Shown piece after piece: positions 54,084 to 63,903 of a stretch of 64,000 nucleotides of DNA. The stretch covers positions 13,618 to 77,617 of the forward strand of contig CAYGTC010000015.1 of NCBI GenBank assembly GCA_964352735.1, written 5' to 3'. The position numbers and the translations under genes were made by a program. Below the pieces are notes generated by a model. It saw only the letters and a program-made list of their open reading frames with translations. It did no database searches and was not told the DNA's origin. Numbering within the stretch: the stretch's first letter is position 1; every line of letters begins with the position of its first letter. The DNA is from NORP309 sp964352735 (lineage in GTDB: Bacteria; Pseudomonadota; Gammaproteobacteria; Xanthomonadales; Marinicellaceae).

Positions 54084-54248
54084 ATGAATAAATATCAACA
54101 AAAACTTGAGAGTATCAAAGCGCGAAGAATCAACACAAAACAACGTTTGTTGGCATTCCTTCAGTTTTTATACTTTATCGCTGTAGGTTTATGGATTATT
54201 CCATTTGGTTTAATGGCCATTAACCCGAATATTTCATCAAAACGGTAA
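54084..54248 (+). CDS. Putative 54-residue membrane protein
   Basis: ATG at 54084, reading MNKYQQKLESIKARRINTKQ, then one hydrophobic helix (about 23-47) and INPNISSKR. A basic N-terminus plus one transmembrane helix is plausible for a small membrane protein. Its 3' end is formed by the dispersed repeat at 54225, which suggests it may be truncated by or fused to that repeat. No homologue recognised. Confidence 0.35.
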   Translation: MNKYQQKLESIKARRINTKQRLLAFLQFLYFIAVGLWIIPFGLMAINPNISSKR

Positions 54249-54300
54249 AAAGGTTGATTTTATCTCTTAAAAACATGGAGTTAAACGACATTTGTAAAAG
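54225..54300 (+). repeat. Dispersed repeat, copy B
   Basis: Second copy of the element at 45012: 26 bp identical at the start, a shared block gagttaaacga, and overall similarity over about 75 bp in the same orientation. It covers the last codons of the 54-residue frame. Confidence 0.7.
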
Positions 54301-54855
54301 TATACTTTGCACCTGAATGGTTTTGGCCTTAAATATTTAACGTTATTCTTATCAGGTATCACCGAAAAAAAAACCGATTCACATTAAGAGGGCTCATTAA
54401 TATAAAAAATAAATAGACCCACCAGTTTTTTGTTACAAATCTAGCCAATGGCTATTTATTAGCAAGTTTTTCAACTGGTCCGATTATTTGATCAAATATT
54501 TGGACTGTGTGGCAGAATTCTAAACTTTTTATCTTCATTCACGAATCACGCAAAGACCTCAATTATTGGCATCTATAAAAAATACATAAGTAAACCTATA
54601 AAAAATCACTTCACATTAAAGCTAATTTTATCGAGGATAAACCTAGATAACATCGAGATTTAAATCAGCGTTGTTTTTCGTACTAATTTTCATATAGTTA
54701 CTTCATCACAAATCCTTGATTAACAAAGCATCTAAACAAATCTAAATTCAACAAATAATAATCATCCATGCTCTAAAAATTACTTGAATTAAAAGGTATT
54801 CATCCCCGATAATATATAGACAAATTAAGACTAACAAAAACATATGGGGAAAATA
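54249..54855. other. Long AT-rich leader before the haloperoxidase gene
   Basis: Apart from the end of the dispersed repeat I see no ORF, RNA gene or strong hairpin in these roughly 600 bp. The haloperoxidase promoter should lie here. Confidence 0.4.
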
Positions 54856-56511
54856 ATGAATAAATCACGTCGTCTTTTAATTCAAGGAGCATCTGGTCTT
54901 GTAGCCGGTTCGGTTGCAGGTTCAGCAGTTGCTGCCAATGCACTGAAAAAACCGTTGGCCACACAATTAGACACTGAAGAACTCAACAATATGCTATGGG
55001 CGGTTTCACCACGCACCCGTGAAAATTACGTCAGAAGAGTCAGAGCCATTGGTGCCAATTTGTTGGATGCTGTGGGTCAACCAACACAGCCTGTCAATAA
55101 TGACGAACAAGACGTAATAAACTATGCTGGTAATTTTACAAAAACACTGCCGCACAATAATTTAGGTGAAGTAGATGCTGATGCTTACACAGCAATGGTT
55201 GCAGCCATTGCAAGTGGCGATTATTCGCAAGTAACACTGTCTGAAGAAGCTGACAGAAAACTGGCTAATCCAAGTGCATTCAAATCGTTTGACTTACATG
55301 GCGGTTATGCCGACTCAACCAGAATAATTGCTTCTCCTCCAACACAAAGCGCACATGCAGCAGCTGAGATGGTAGAAGTTTACTGGCAAGCTTTAACAAG
55401 AGATGTCAATTTCAGCGACTATGGAAGTTCTGACATGATTGCGGCAGCTGTTACAGACATGAATAATGTTTCTTATCAAATCAGCCCGACAACAGGCGGT
55501 GTTGTTACCGTTAATGACCTATTTAGAGGCGGTACAGCAGGTGACAGGCAAGGTCCTTACATCAGTCAATTGTTATGGCTACCCTTCAATTACGGAGCCA
55601 TTCCTGTTGAACAAAAATATCCACAGCCTGTTGCTGGTCTAGATCACATGGTCACTTTTGAAGATTACTTGTCTATTCAAAATGGCGCGGCTCCAACTGC
55701 CACACAGCCATTTGGCTCTACCAGATACATTCAGAACAATCGCGATTTAGCCAATTATGTGCACTCAGACGTACTGTTCGAAGCCTATTACAACGCTACC
55801 ATTATTTTATTACAAAAAGGCGGTTTATTACTGCCTAATTCACCGTTTGCAGGCACTGTCGAAGGTGGATTTGTAACATTTGGCGGCCCTGACGTACTCA
55901 ATATGGTTGCCACAGCTGGTCGCATGGCTTTAACAGGGGCTTGGTATCATAAATGGTTGCATCGTAAACTGCGCCCTGAGGCATTTGGTGGCTTGGTTCA
56001 TCTACAAAGAGAAGGCATTGCCGATTATGGATTGCATCCAGATATCATGATGAGTGACGCAGTAACTCAAACAGTAAACAGCCAAGGCAATGCACTGCTT
56101 GGGCAAGCTTATGTTGAAGGTTCACCAACTCATCCAGCCTACCCCGCAGGTCACGCTTGTGTAGCTGGTGCATGTACTACTGTCATGAAAGCCTTCTTTA
56201 ACGAAGACGCAATATTCCCTGGTGCCATGCAACCCAGTCAAGATGGTACAACATTGGTACCATTGGATGAAGATTTAACCGTCGGTGGCGAAATCAACAA
56301 ACTAGCTAATAATATTTCAATTGGTCGAAATGCTGCGGGCGTTCACTACCGCAGTGACGGCGAGCAAGGCATGTTTGCAGGTGAGCAACAAGCCATTGGC
56401 TTATTAAGAGACTACACTTTATCTTATACCACTGAATATGATGGCTTTTACCTGACCAAGTTTGACGGTACACCCATTAGAATTGCCAATGGTAAAGTTT
56501 ACGAACTTTAA
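54856..56511 (+). CDS. Secreted vanadium-dependent haloperoxidase
   Basis: Vanadate-dependent oxidation of halides with H2O2, or a related PAP2-fold phosphatase activity. 551 residues from the ATG at 54856, which has GGGGAAAA just upstream; an in-frame ATG four codons earlier is possible. A twin-arginine-type leader (KSRRLLIQGASG) suggests folded export. Vanadate-site motifs appear in order: KWLHRKLRP (about 366-374), PAGHACVAG (about 430-438) and GRNAAGVHYRSDGEQG (about 489-504). The Ser next to the catalytic His in fungal and algal enzymes is Ala here (PAGH). It is followed by a terminator, and a second broken copy lies 3.1 kb downstream. Confidence 0.9.
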   Translation: MNKSRRLLIQGASGLVAGSVAGSAVAANALKKPLATQLDTEELNNMLWAVSPRTRENYVRRVRAIGANLLDAVGQPTQPVNNDEQDVINYAGNFTKTLPHNNLGEVDADAYTAMVAAIASGDYSQVTLSEEADRKLANPSAFKSFDLHGGYADSTRIIASPPTQSAHAAAEMVEVYWQALTRDVNFSDYGSSDMIAAAVTDMNNVSYQISPTTGGVVTVNDLFRGGTAGDRQGPYISQLLWLPFNYGAIPVEQKYPQPVAGLDHMVTFEDYLSIQNGAAPTATQPFGSTRYIQNNRDLANYVHSDVLFEAYYNATIILLQKGGLLLPNSPFAGTVEGGFVTFGGPDVLNMVATAGRMALTGAWYHKWLHRKLRPEAFGGLVHLQREGIADYGLHPDIMMSDAVTQTVNSQGNALLGQAYVEGSPTHPAYPAGHACVAGACTTVMKAFFNEDAIFPGAMQPSQDGTTLVPLDEDLTVGGEINKLANNISIGRNAAGVHYRSDGEQGMFAGEQQAIGLLRDYTLSYTTEYDGFYLTKFDGTPIRIANGKVYEL

Positions 56512-56624
56512 TAATTAACAATATTATTGGAATGAAAAACAACAGGCGCACATTAATGTGCGCTTGTTGTTTTTAAAGACTCTATAAATAAAAGTTTTTA
56601 TTCTGCCATTAACTGATCATACTT
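56338..56624. repeat. 287-bp segmental duplication, copy 1
   Basis: Matches 59476-59762 with a single mismatch that I can find (g/a in the codon after GEQQ). It spans the last 58 codons of the haloperoxidase, its terminator, and the last codons of a deacetylase reading the other way. Confidence 0.95.
56539..56574. terminator. Terminator after the haloperoxidase
   Basis: A 17-bp stem, aacaacaggcgcacatt/aatgtgcgcttgttgtt, with one G-T pair and no unpaired loop beyond the turn. It is followed by a T-run and is duplicated at 59676-59711. Confidence 0.88.
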
Positions 56625-56690
56625 GTCCTGAAATTCACTGAGGTCAGGTTTACTTTTATCATGTATATCATTACCTTTAATTTGAGTTGA
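56598..56690 (-). pseudogene. 3' remnant of a polysaccharide deacetylase gene
   Basis: On the minus strand this reads DKSKPDLSEFQDKYDQLMAE then stop. The intact deacetylase at 59.7-60.7 kb ends with the closely similar RSEPDISELQKKYDQLMAE. Upstream of about 56690 the similarity is lost. It is the tail of a paralogue whose body is gone. Confidence 0.8.
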
Positions 56691-56954
56691 TAAATATTTT
56701 AATCTTTGTCAAGAATGGCTTGATATAATAAGTCGTTCAAATAGATATCGTTTTATAGTCACCATAACGATATTCTCACATTATAGCTAATACTATATTT
56801 CTGAAGTTTTCACAATTTTTATTCACAATCAAAAATTTTAATAGCAACTGATGAGAATAACTCTGAATTTTAGTTTGAATATCTCATCAGAGAATAGATT
56901 TTAGGATAAAAATGGTTAGATCATTATAACTTTAAAGCCTGTTATTCATGGCGT

Positions 56955-56991
56955 AAAAAAACCTTCGCTGTTTCATTGCAAAGGTTTTTTT
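56955..56991 (-). terminator. Terminator of the 593-residue secreted protein gene
   Basis: Stem aaaaaaacctt/aaggttttttt with a 15-base loop, 32 bp after the stop codon. On the minus strand it ends in seven Ts. Confidence 0.8.
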
Positions 56992-57022
56992 GTTTGATGT
57001 GAAGATTTAAAGAATTATAATT

Positions 57023-58804
57023 TTAATAATGATCAAAGGTAAAAACCATATCAGGAGCATCAAGAGAACAAGCCCTTTGTTTAACCATATCACCATCAGC
57101 ATTGGTTACGTATAAACATTTATTAGTTTTGATGTTTCTTAATAAGTAATGATCAGGTTCCCCGCCAACTGGAAGCAAAGCATACTGTGTTAAATCAATT
57201 CCCTCATCATCCACTGAACCACAATTATCTGTGGTCATTTGTGCAGAATCACTTGTAGACTCTGGCATAATACACGCATTGATCAATTCCGACTTAAATT
57301 TAGTCACACCATCAATACCTGTACCTAACATTTTGAATGCTTTTGATGGGGAAAACTCTGGATACCAACAAGTCCAATGGTGAAACCTTGCTGTTTCGAT
57401 ATCACCCCAAGCATGCGGGTAAATACATTGATCAAGGTGAACACTTCTTATTCTGACTGACCCAGCATCAGGAAACACATCATAATTTGGATCTACAAAT
57501 TGCATTTGCTGAAAAGATTTGACCAAATTAGACTTGTCCTTTCTAAAATCTGTAACATGACTATCAAGATAACTAATAATTTCATTTGACATCCTTTCAT
57601 GTGAATTTGGTCCACCCAGGTTTGCATAACTCCAGTAAAAATTATCATTAGGTGGCAAAGCATTCTCTTCACATACAAAATTATTAGCAGTAGCTGCTAT
57701 GTAAAATGAACTACCATAACTTGCTTTACCGTATGAGTTGAAGCCTCCCCAACCTCTAGTAAAGGAGTCTGCATGAGATTTTAATGTCAACTTGTGAAGT
57801 ATACCTGGAGCCAATATGTAGTCTTCCCCTAGTCCAGATTCATAGGTACTCAAAAACATTCCAGGACTTTCACCAGAGTTACCCTCTCTTTTAATCAAAC
57901 CAAAAGAGCCATAAATCAGATTTGAAAGCATTGCCTCATCAATTTCAGCAAATGAGAAATCATCTGAACTCAGCACTTCAGCCAATCCAATCACGCCTTG
58001 AGAAAATGTTACCAGTGACTCTGGATCCACTTCTGTACTTTTATTGATACTGGCTGCAACCCCTTTATTATATAAAATTTCTGAAGCGCCATAACCATTT
58101 TCGTACGTTAATGAAACACTATCACTAGCAATGGCAATACGGCCATTTAAAACACCACCAGCATCAATGATTGTATCTACCTGACTACCATAATCAACAA
58201 TAAAATTTAATTGTCCGCTACACGCTTGAGCCCCCTCCGAACAAGGGGAACCATTAGAGCCGAAACAGTCCATCCTTACACTAATCGTACTTTCGTCGGT
58301 CCTCGGGTCACCAGCACCCCAAATATTGTGTTTTACCTCATTCGCCAAATGGCCAGAGTGTGCTGCTCCATTACGCGATAATTCTTTATCATAGAGCCAC
58401 TCATGACCACCGGTATCTGTAAAAAACACATCATACTCATCTACAAATTTATACTCAGGCGTATCATCGCTAGGTACATATGAAATATTACATATACAAT
58501 CAGCACCTCGATCTTCTCTGTCTTCCCAACGTTTATTATGTAAATTTATAAAATCTCTGGCTTCTCTACGGACTTTTTGCGACACCTGCTCCGAACGAAC
58601 AAAGTCCATAAACATCAATCTAGGATTTTGGCGGCTTTTCTTATTCCATCGATCCAGTACACCTGATAATTCTGTTGAAATAGTATTACTGACCTGAAGT
58701 CTACTATTAACATTATTACTTGTAGTGTTACCACTGTTGTTAGCCGCATGAAGCGAGCCGACCATGCCACAGAGCATTAATATCGTTTTCTGTATTTTTG
58801 TCAT
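57023..58804 (-). CDS. Unrecognised secreted protein with trefoil-like C-terminus
   Basis: 593 residues with a signal peptide (MTKIQKTILMLCGMVGSLHA). No overall family recognised. The middle is rich in paired cysteines (DCICNISY, MDCFGSNGSPCSEGAQACSG), suggesting disulfides. The last roughly 140 residues have a pattern like ricin-type beta-trefoil lectins (RIRSVHLDQCIYPHA, LINACIMPE, YLLRNIKTNKCLYV, KQRACSLD). A role as a secreted carbohydrate-binding or toxin-like protein is possible but not shown. It lies between the two haloperoxidase/deacetylase repeat copies, with its own terminator. Confidence 0.75.
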   Translation of the reverse strand: MTKIQKTILMLCGMVGSLHAANNSGNTTSNNVNSRLQVSNTISTELSGVLDRWNKKSRQNPRLMFMDFVRSEQVSQKVRREARDFINLHNKRWEDREDRGADCICNISYVPSDDTPEYKFVDEYDVFFTDTGGHEWLYDKELSRNGAAHSGHLANEVKHNIWGAGDPRTDESTISVRMDCFGSNGSPCSEGAQACSGQLNFIVDYGSQVDTIIDAGGVLNGRIAIASDSVSLTYENGYGASEILYNKGVAASINKSTEVDPESLVTFSQGVIGLAEVLSSDDFSFAEIDEAMLSNLIYGSFGLIKREGNSGESPGMFLSTYESGLGEDYILAPGILHKLTLKSHADSFTRGWGGFNSYGKASYGSSFYIAATANNFVCEENALPPNDNFYWSYANLGGPNSHERMSNEIISYLDSHVTDFRKDKSNLVKSFQQMQFVDPNYDVFPDAGSVRIRSVHLDQCIYPHAWGDIETARFHHWTCWYPEFSPSKAFKMLGTGIDGVTKFKSELINACIMPESTSDSAQMTTDNCGSVDDEGIDLTQYALLPVGGEPDHYLLRNIKTNKCLYVTNADGDMVKQRACSLDAPDMVFTFDHY

Positions 58805-59394
58805 TATATATCTCTCTTTGCTAATTTAATTTAATTGATTTAAAGCAATAAACTTTGCCTCAAATATGAGCCACTCCATGATAAGTAAAAATACATCAAA
58901 GACAAAATACTCTAGTGGTCAATTGTGGTAAAGAACAAACGAAATACAATAGTAAAAACAAAAAAATGTAAAAAAAACAAATGTTAAACCATTGATATTA
59001 TTTAATAAAATTGTTTTTACCATTTTTTACCATTGACTGAAAAACAAAATAACCACCTCATTAAAAATAACGACAAATCATTTCATAAAAAAAATAACAA
59101 ATTTAATTTAAGCTCAAAAAAGTAATAAAATATGCTTAAAATACATGACAGATTGCATTGACAAATACAACAATCTAAGCATCTAATAAGGCTTCAATAG
59201 CTAATTGAATAAAAACACAGGAAATTTTACATTATAAGTTCCTGTAAAAAGCTGAAAAAGAGAAGGGGAAAACTGTGTTTTTAAAGCTTATTAAATGTAA
59301 ACGAGTTCATAACCACATTCTATGCAGCATGAAAGAAAGTATTAATCTAAATGTGTAACTTCGATTAAACTATGTCCCTAGGAGGATTTTTTTA
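58805..59394. other. AT-rich intergenic region, no gene seen
   Basis: About 590 bp, very rich in A-runs. It should hold the promoter of the secreted protein gene. An AGGAGGA ribosome-like site at about 59380 precedes the haloperoxidase remnant but has no ATG. Confidence 0.4.
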
Positions 59395-59649
59395 AATATT
59401 ACATTACTCGGACAAGTTTATTATCAAGATTCGCCAACACATCCGACCTGCTGTGCAGGTCACACTTGTGCAGCAGGCGTTCACTACCGCAGTGACGGCG
59501 AGCAAGGCATGTTTGCAGGTGAGCAACAAACCATTGGCTTATTAAGAGACTACACTTTATCTTATACCACTGAATATGATGGCTTTTACCTGACCAAGTT
59601 TGACGGTACACCCATTAGAATTGCCAATGGTAAAGTTTACGAACTTTAA
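59395..59649 (+). pseudogene. Truncated, internally deleted haloperoxidase copy
   Basis: Reads NITLLGQVYYQDSPTHPTCC, AGHTCAAG, then GVHYRSDGEQG to the same C-terminus as the intact enzyme (KVYEL). It starts within the region corresponding to NALLGQAYVEGSPTHPAYP, and the roughly 60 residues between the PAGH and GVHYRSDG motifs are deleted in frame. No start codon and no first half are present. The 5' part is diverged whereas the 3' part is nearly identical to the intact gene. Confidence 0.88.
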
Positions 59650-59762
59650 TAATTAACAATATTATTGGAATGAAAAACAACAGGCGCACATTAATGTGCG
59701 CTTGTTGTTTTTAAAGACTCTATAAATAAAAGTTTTTATTCTGCCATTAACTGATCATACTT
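59476..59762. repeat. 287-bp segmental duplication, copy 2
   Basis: Partner of 56338-56624, offset by exactly 3138 bp, same orientation, one mismatch found. Confidence 0.95.
59676..59711. terminator. Duplicated terminator hairpin
   Basis: Same 17-bp stem as at 56539-56574. It lies between the haloperoxidase remnant and the end of the deacetylase gene, and may now serve the deacetylase gene from the other side. Confidence 0.85.
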
Positions 59763-60680
59763 CTTTTGAAGCTCACTGATATCTGGCTCACTCCTCATCA
59801 GTTTATACATGGCTTTTCGGTCTTTCATCCAACGATATAGCCAAGAAATACCCCATTTCTTATAATATTCTGCATTTTGTTGATACGCCTGATCCTCTAA
59901 TGCATCATCCAAGCTGATGAATTGGTATTGCCGGGCCTTTAACCTATTAACCAGTTCAGGTAAATAATCGGCATTCAATGCATTATCATGACACAGATAT
60001 ATGTGGCGCAAAGGACCACCATGATTTTTTTCAGCCACTTTTTCAAAAAAATCAAAGTAAGCCAGGGTTTTTTCAACATACTCCTGTCCGACTTTTCTTG
60101 CTTGATCCAACTCTCCTTTGTCTTTGTGGTATTGATAAATTGCACTGAACATCCAATCCGAACTTTCAATGGTAAAAGGCGTAATTCTATAACCTTGCTC
60201 TGACAAATACTCATCCATACTTTTGTTTTGTAAAAAATCTTTACCCATATCATTGAAGGGGAACCTGAAGTGCTTTAGCGTTTTATCATGCTTCTTGGCC
60301 AGTTCTGCAGTTAAGTAAGCCCCTTTCTCAACATTTTCTTTAAAAACTTCATGCCCCACTTCAGAGTATCGCAGGTGATCAAAAGTGTGGTTACCCAATG
60401 TAATAAATCCCTTTTCTATCCAGCTATTCAATAAACTTATATTGTTGATCACATGATCATTCTTGAATAACAAACCTTCATTGATGAATATCGCCACAGG
60501 AATTTGTAAACGCTCTAATTGCATCAACAACTTGGATTCAAATCCATCCGTATAATATTGTTTGGTATTTGGTACGTCATCTATGGTTATAGCGACTTGA
60601 TTTTGAGCACTCACTGCCTGTGCAAAGACAAAGAATAGAAATATTCGGAACAGCCATATGTTTTGTTGTATAGTCTTCAT
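59736..60680 (-). CDS. Secreted NodB-type polysaccharide deacetylase
   Basis: 314 residues with a signal peptide (cleavage near AVSAQ). The NodB motif 1 is ITIDDVP (Asp34, Asp35), and the metal-binding motif 2 is GNHTFDHL (His98, His102). Motif 3 may be in FRFPFNDMGKD. It should remove acetyl groups from a glycan or peptidoglycan in the periplasm or outside. The last codons are shared with the remnant at 56.6 kb through the duplication. Confidence 0.9.
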   Translation of the reverse strand: MKTIQQNIWLFRIFLFFVFAQAVSAQNQVAITIDDVPNTKQYYTDGFESKLLMQLERLQIPVAIFINEGLLFKNDHVINNISLLNSWIEKGFITLGNHTFDHLRYSEVGHEVFKENVEKGAYLTAELAKKHDKTLKHFRFPFNDMGKDFLQNKSMDEYLSEQGYRITPFTIESSDWMFSAIYQYHKDKGELDQARKVGQEYVEKTLAYFDFFEKVAEKNHGGPLRHIYLCHDNALNADYLPELVNRLKARQYQFISLDDALEDQAYQQNAEYYKKWGISWLYRWMKDRKAMYKLMRSEPDISELQKKYDQLMAE

Positions 60681-60739
60681 GATTGTTTGGAAAATTGCTT
60701 TATTATTGTAAAATTCCCAGCATATACATGCTGACAGAT

Positions 60740-63700
60740 TTATTCAAATCCAGTCATAAAAATGACATCATCTGATACGATATTGAGGGTGATATCTACT
60801 GGTTCACTGCTATTGATGCCATCACTGACCACAACACTGATGGTGAATTCATCAATTAAATCACCATCAATATCATCACTGTCGTTGATGATGAGCTCAC
60901 CTGTATCACTGTCCAATAAGAACGGTTGTTGAGCATCGCCATCTGTACTGTCATTTCCACTGATGATGGACCAATCGATCAATACATTTTCGTCCTCAGC
61001 AAGTAAGGTAGTCACCACAGTTCCGTTTACACTATCTTCACTAATATTCAATATCCCAGGCTGAATGATGACTGGTGCAATTTCATCTGGTTGCGGCTGT
61101 ATCATTACATTAAGATGATCAAAGTCAATAGCGCCTTGATCGTCAGTGACAGTCAATAACAGCTGATGATTGCCAACAGACAAGTCAACCACAATTTGTG
61201 CTTCAGCACCACTGTAATATTCAATATCACCTTGTGTCCATTGATAATGAATCACAGAGCCATCAACATCATTGGATAATGATGCATCCAATGTGATTGC
61301 TTCACCACCGCTGCCGTCCACATCAATCAACACAATATCAGGACCGGCATCAGCCACAGGCACTTGATTATTGATCACTTGCATACAAGTTCTGGCATTG
61401 CCTCCATTGTAAATCTGCTCTAATTCAACAATCTCCAAAGCTTGAGTAAATATACATACATCATCAATCAAGCCCGAAAAAGGTCGATCAGCCGTGGGTT
61501 GATTACCAATAGCAACAGGCGCTGTGCTGCCTGAAGTCTCACCAGGGCTCATCAAGCTTCCAACCAATACTGCGTCTTTATAAAGTCTCATGACACCGTC
61601 AACGTCAAAACTGGCACTCACATGTGTCCACTCATCCGTTAAGATGGCACCTTGATTTGCAATCAGTGTTTTGGTCATGCCATCAACCTTTAAACGAAAC
61701 CTCAATCGATACTCACCTGAGGATTCAATGGTTGATATCATCCATTCATGTTGATTACCTGACAATCCTGATGCTTTGGATATGATCCGCCCTTCTGGAT
61801 GTGTGTCCAAATCATTGACCTTAATCCATGCGGTTATGGTGAATTGATTCTCAGGTATATTTATGGCTCCTAAATCAACCACATCATCTACCCCATCAAA
61901 GTTCAGGGCACCGCCTATTTCACTGCCTTGCCATTCAGACCCTGTCATATTGATCAAATTACCATCATTTTTACCAACAGCATCCATAGCGACTAAGCCT
62001 GTGTTCTCATCCATTGGCCAATAAGCCCAAGCTTGTGGGCCAATAGGTGCTTGACTGGTTTCAACAAGCAAGGTTTCAGAAAGACCTGACTCATTGTCAC
62101 TGGCATCTACTGCAGACACATTGAATGGGTATGTGCTTTGCGCCATCAGTTGTGTGGCAAGAAAAACCGTACCTTGAACCAATGATTGGTTAATGATTTT
62201 ATTGTCTTGATAAATATTATAACCTGCAATACTGCCACTGTTATCGACAGATGTTTGCCAGATCAACTCAACCTGATCATGACTGATTTGACTGGTTTGA
62301 AGATTCTCAGGAATACTTGGTGCTTGACTATCAGGCACCCCAGTTTGAACAACCCTTAAATTGCGTGTGATGCCACCACCACTGATGGTTATGATGCCTT
62401 CTCGTTGGCCTATGCCATCAAAACTCAAAACACTCACCATCACTGTTGTATCGCCTGATCCACTGTTGGGATTAACATTCAACCAATCTTCAGATAAAGA
62501 GATAGCCCAATCCACATCAGCACTGACAATGATGTTTTGTTGAGATGATTGAGAAGAAAAATTCAATTCATTGACATTGATCGTCAAAGTATTGACCGCT
62601 GTGGTGTTTTCGAATAGATTAACCTGACCCACATATTTTTGTGGCCCAGCAAAATCGACATCGCCATCATGATCGAAATCAACAGCAATACAGCTATAGC
62701 AACCCAAGCCATTGGTGATCACATGTCGTTGCCAACTGGTAGCTGACCCATTAACGTTTTCCCACCAAAATACGCCATTATCACCAAAAGAAAAGCCACC
62801 ATATACATCTGGATCTCCATCGAGATCAATGTCAGCAATTTGGACTTGATGGTTTTTACCTTGTGGCTGTTCAATGATGTGTCTTTGCCACACACCTGTT
62901 TGTGCATTCATCGGGTTTTTATACCACGCCAAATGCACCGCATTGCCTTCTGCCGAACTCATGATGATGTCCACTTTACCATCGCCATCCATGTCAGATA
63001 TTTCAGATTTGACACTGTTGTTCAAGGCACTTTGTGATTCATCAAAAAAGGCTTCATCAAAAATCACTTCTGTCCATGCGCCTGATCGCGCATCCAGTGG
63101 GGCAAATAATATATAGCCATTGCCAATGATATCATCCCGACCATTGTTGTCCAAGTCTGCCACAGACAACCCTTCACGGTGACGCGTATCCAAACGCCTG
63201 GGGTGCCAATCATCAGCAGTATTTTGATAGTACACAACAAAACGTAAAGTTGATAAATGTCTAACCACCACATCTAATTTTCCATCGCCATCCACATCGC
63301 CAGTTTCTATATCTCCAATGTGAAAAGCATCTGGAACATTGAACTCGATCACATGTTGTGGCCAGTCATTATTAAAATCACCAGTATTCTCATACCAATA
63401 AACGGCATCGTTGGATGATTGAGAATTATGACTATCAGTTGATATAACAATGTCTAAATCACCATCATCATCGACATCAACCAAATCACTGTCTCCTGTA
63501 AATGGCCCAAGTGTTGGAGCAATGTCATGTCTGATCCAATTTGGCGCTTCAAACCAGGCAAAAATTCTACTGTCTTGCCCACCACTGTGCCGCCCACCTT
63601 CTGCAACAAAGAGGTCCTCATCCAAACCATCTCCATCAATGTCACCAAATTGTACAGTGGTGCTGGGCCCTGCATACAGCGTAACAGGAGCATTAAAAGT

Positions 63701-63778
63701 TGCCTGCCCGCTATTTCCGCCACCGGCAAATACTGAACTCGCACACATAATAACAACAAGCACTGAGGATTTTTTCAT
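60740..63778 (-). CDS. Large secreted FG-GAP/BACON/Fn3/LamG/PKD protein ending in FMTGFE
   Basis: 1012 residues from the ATG at 63778 (MKKSSVLVV), with a signal peptide ending near FAGG. Domains in order: FG-GAP/VCBS propeller (about 25-390, DIDGDGLDEDL, DVDDDGDLDI, DVDGDGKLDV), BACON (about 395-485, ADVDWAISLSEDWLNVNP), fibronectin type III (about 490-580), LamG-like laminin domain (about 585-800, YWPMDENTGLVAMDAVGKND), PKD (about 805-900, PVADAGPDI) and a cadherin-like repeat to the end. It terminates in VIFMTGFE, a short C-terminal motif I associate with secreted proteins of Xanthomonadales/Marinicella-like bacteria. A surface glycan-binding or adhesive role is likely but inferred. Confidence 0.88.
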   Translation of the reverse strand: MKKSSVLVVIMCASSVFAGGGNSGQATFNAPVTLYAGPSTTVQFGDIDGDGLDEDLFVAEGGRHSGGQDSRIFAWFEAPNWIRHDIAPTLGPFTGDSDLVDVDDDGDLDIVISTDSHNSQSSNDAVYWYENTGDFNNDWPQHVIEFNVPDAFHIGDIETGDVDGDGKLDVVVRHLSTLRFVVYYQNTADDWHPRRLDTRHREGLSVADLDNNGRDDIIGNGYILFAPLDARSGAWTEVIFDEAFFDESQSALNNSVKSEISDMDGDGKVDIIMSSAEGNAVHLAWYKNPMNAQTGVWQRHIIEQPQGKNHQVQIADIDLDGDPDVYGGFSFGDNGVFWWENVNGSATSWQRHVITNGLGCYSCIAVDFDHDGDVDFAGPQKYVGQVNLFENTTAVNTLTINVNELNFSSQSSQQNIIVSADVDWAISLSEDWLNVNPNSGSGDTTVMVSVLSFDGIGQREGIITISGGGITRNLRVVQTGVPDSQAPSIPENLQTSQISHDQVELIWQTSVDNSGSIAGYNIYQDNKIINQSLVQGTVFLATQLMAQSTYPFNVSAVDASDNESGLSETLLVETSQAPIGPQAWAYWPMDENTGLVAMDAVGKNDGNLINMTGSEWQGSEIGGALNFDGVDDVVDLGAINIPENQFTITAWIKVNDLDTHPEGRIISKASGLSGNQHEWMISTIESSGEYRLRFRLKVDGMTKTLIANQGAILTDEWTHVSASFDVDGVMRLYKDAVLVGSLMSPGETSGSTAPVAIGNQPTADRPFSGLIDDVCIFTQALEIVELEQIYNGGNARTCMQVINNQVPVADAGPDIVLIDVDGSGGEAITLDASLSNDVDGSVIHYQWTQGDIEYYSGAEAQIVVDLSVGNHQLLLTVTDDQGAIDFDHLNVMIQPQPDEIAPVIIQPGILNISEDSVNGTVVTTLLAEDENVLIDWSIISGNDSTDGDAQQPFLLDSDTGELIINDSDDIDGDLIDEFTISVVVSDGINSSEPVDITLNIVSDDVIFMTGFE

Positions 63779-63903
63779 TGCGACCACTATCGAAAAAGCT
63801 ATAAAGACAAATACTTTAGTAAAGCCCTAAAAAGAATTCTTTGATTCAGTTCTCAATAAAGCACCTAATCATGTAAATACAGGAAAATCACCAGAAGTAA
63901 AAC

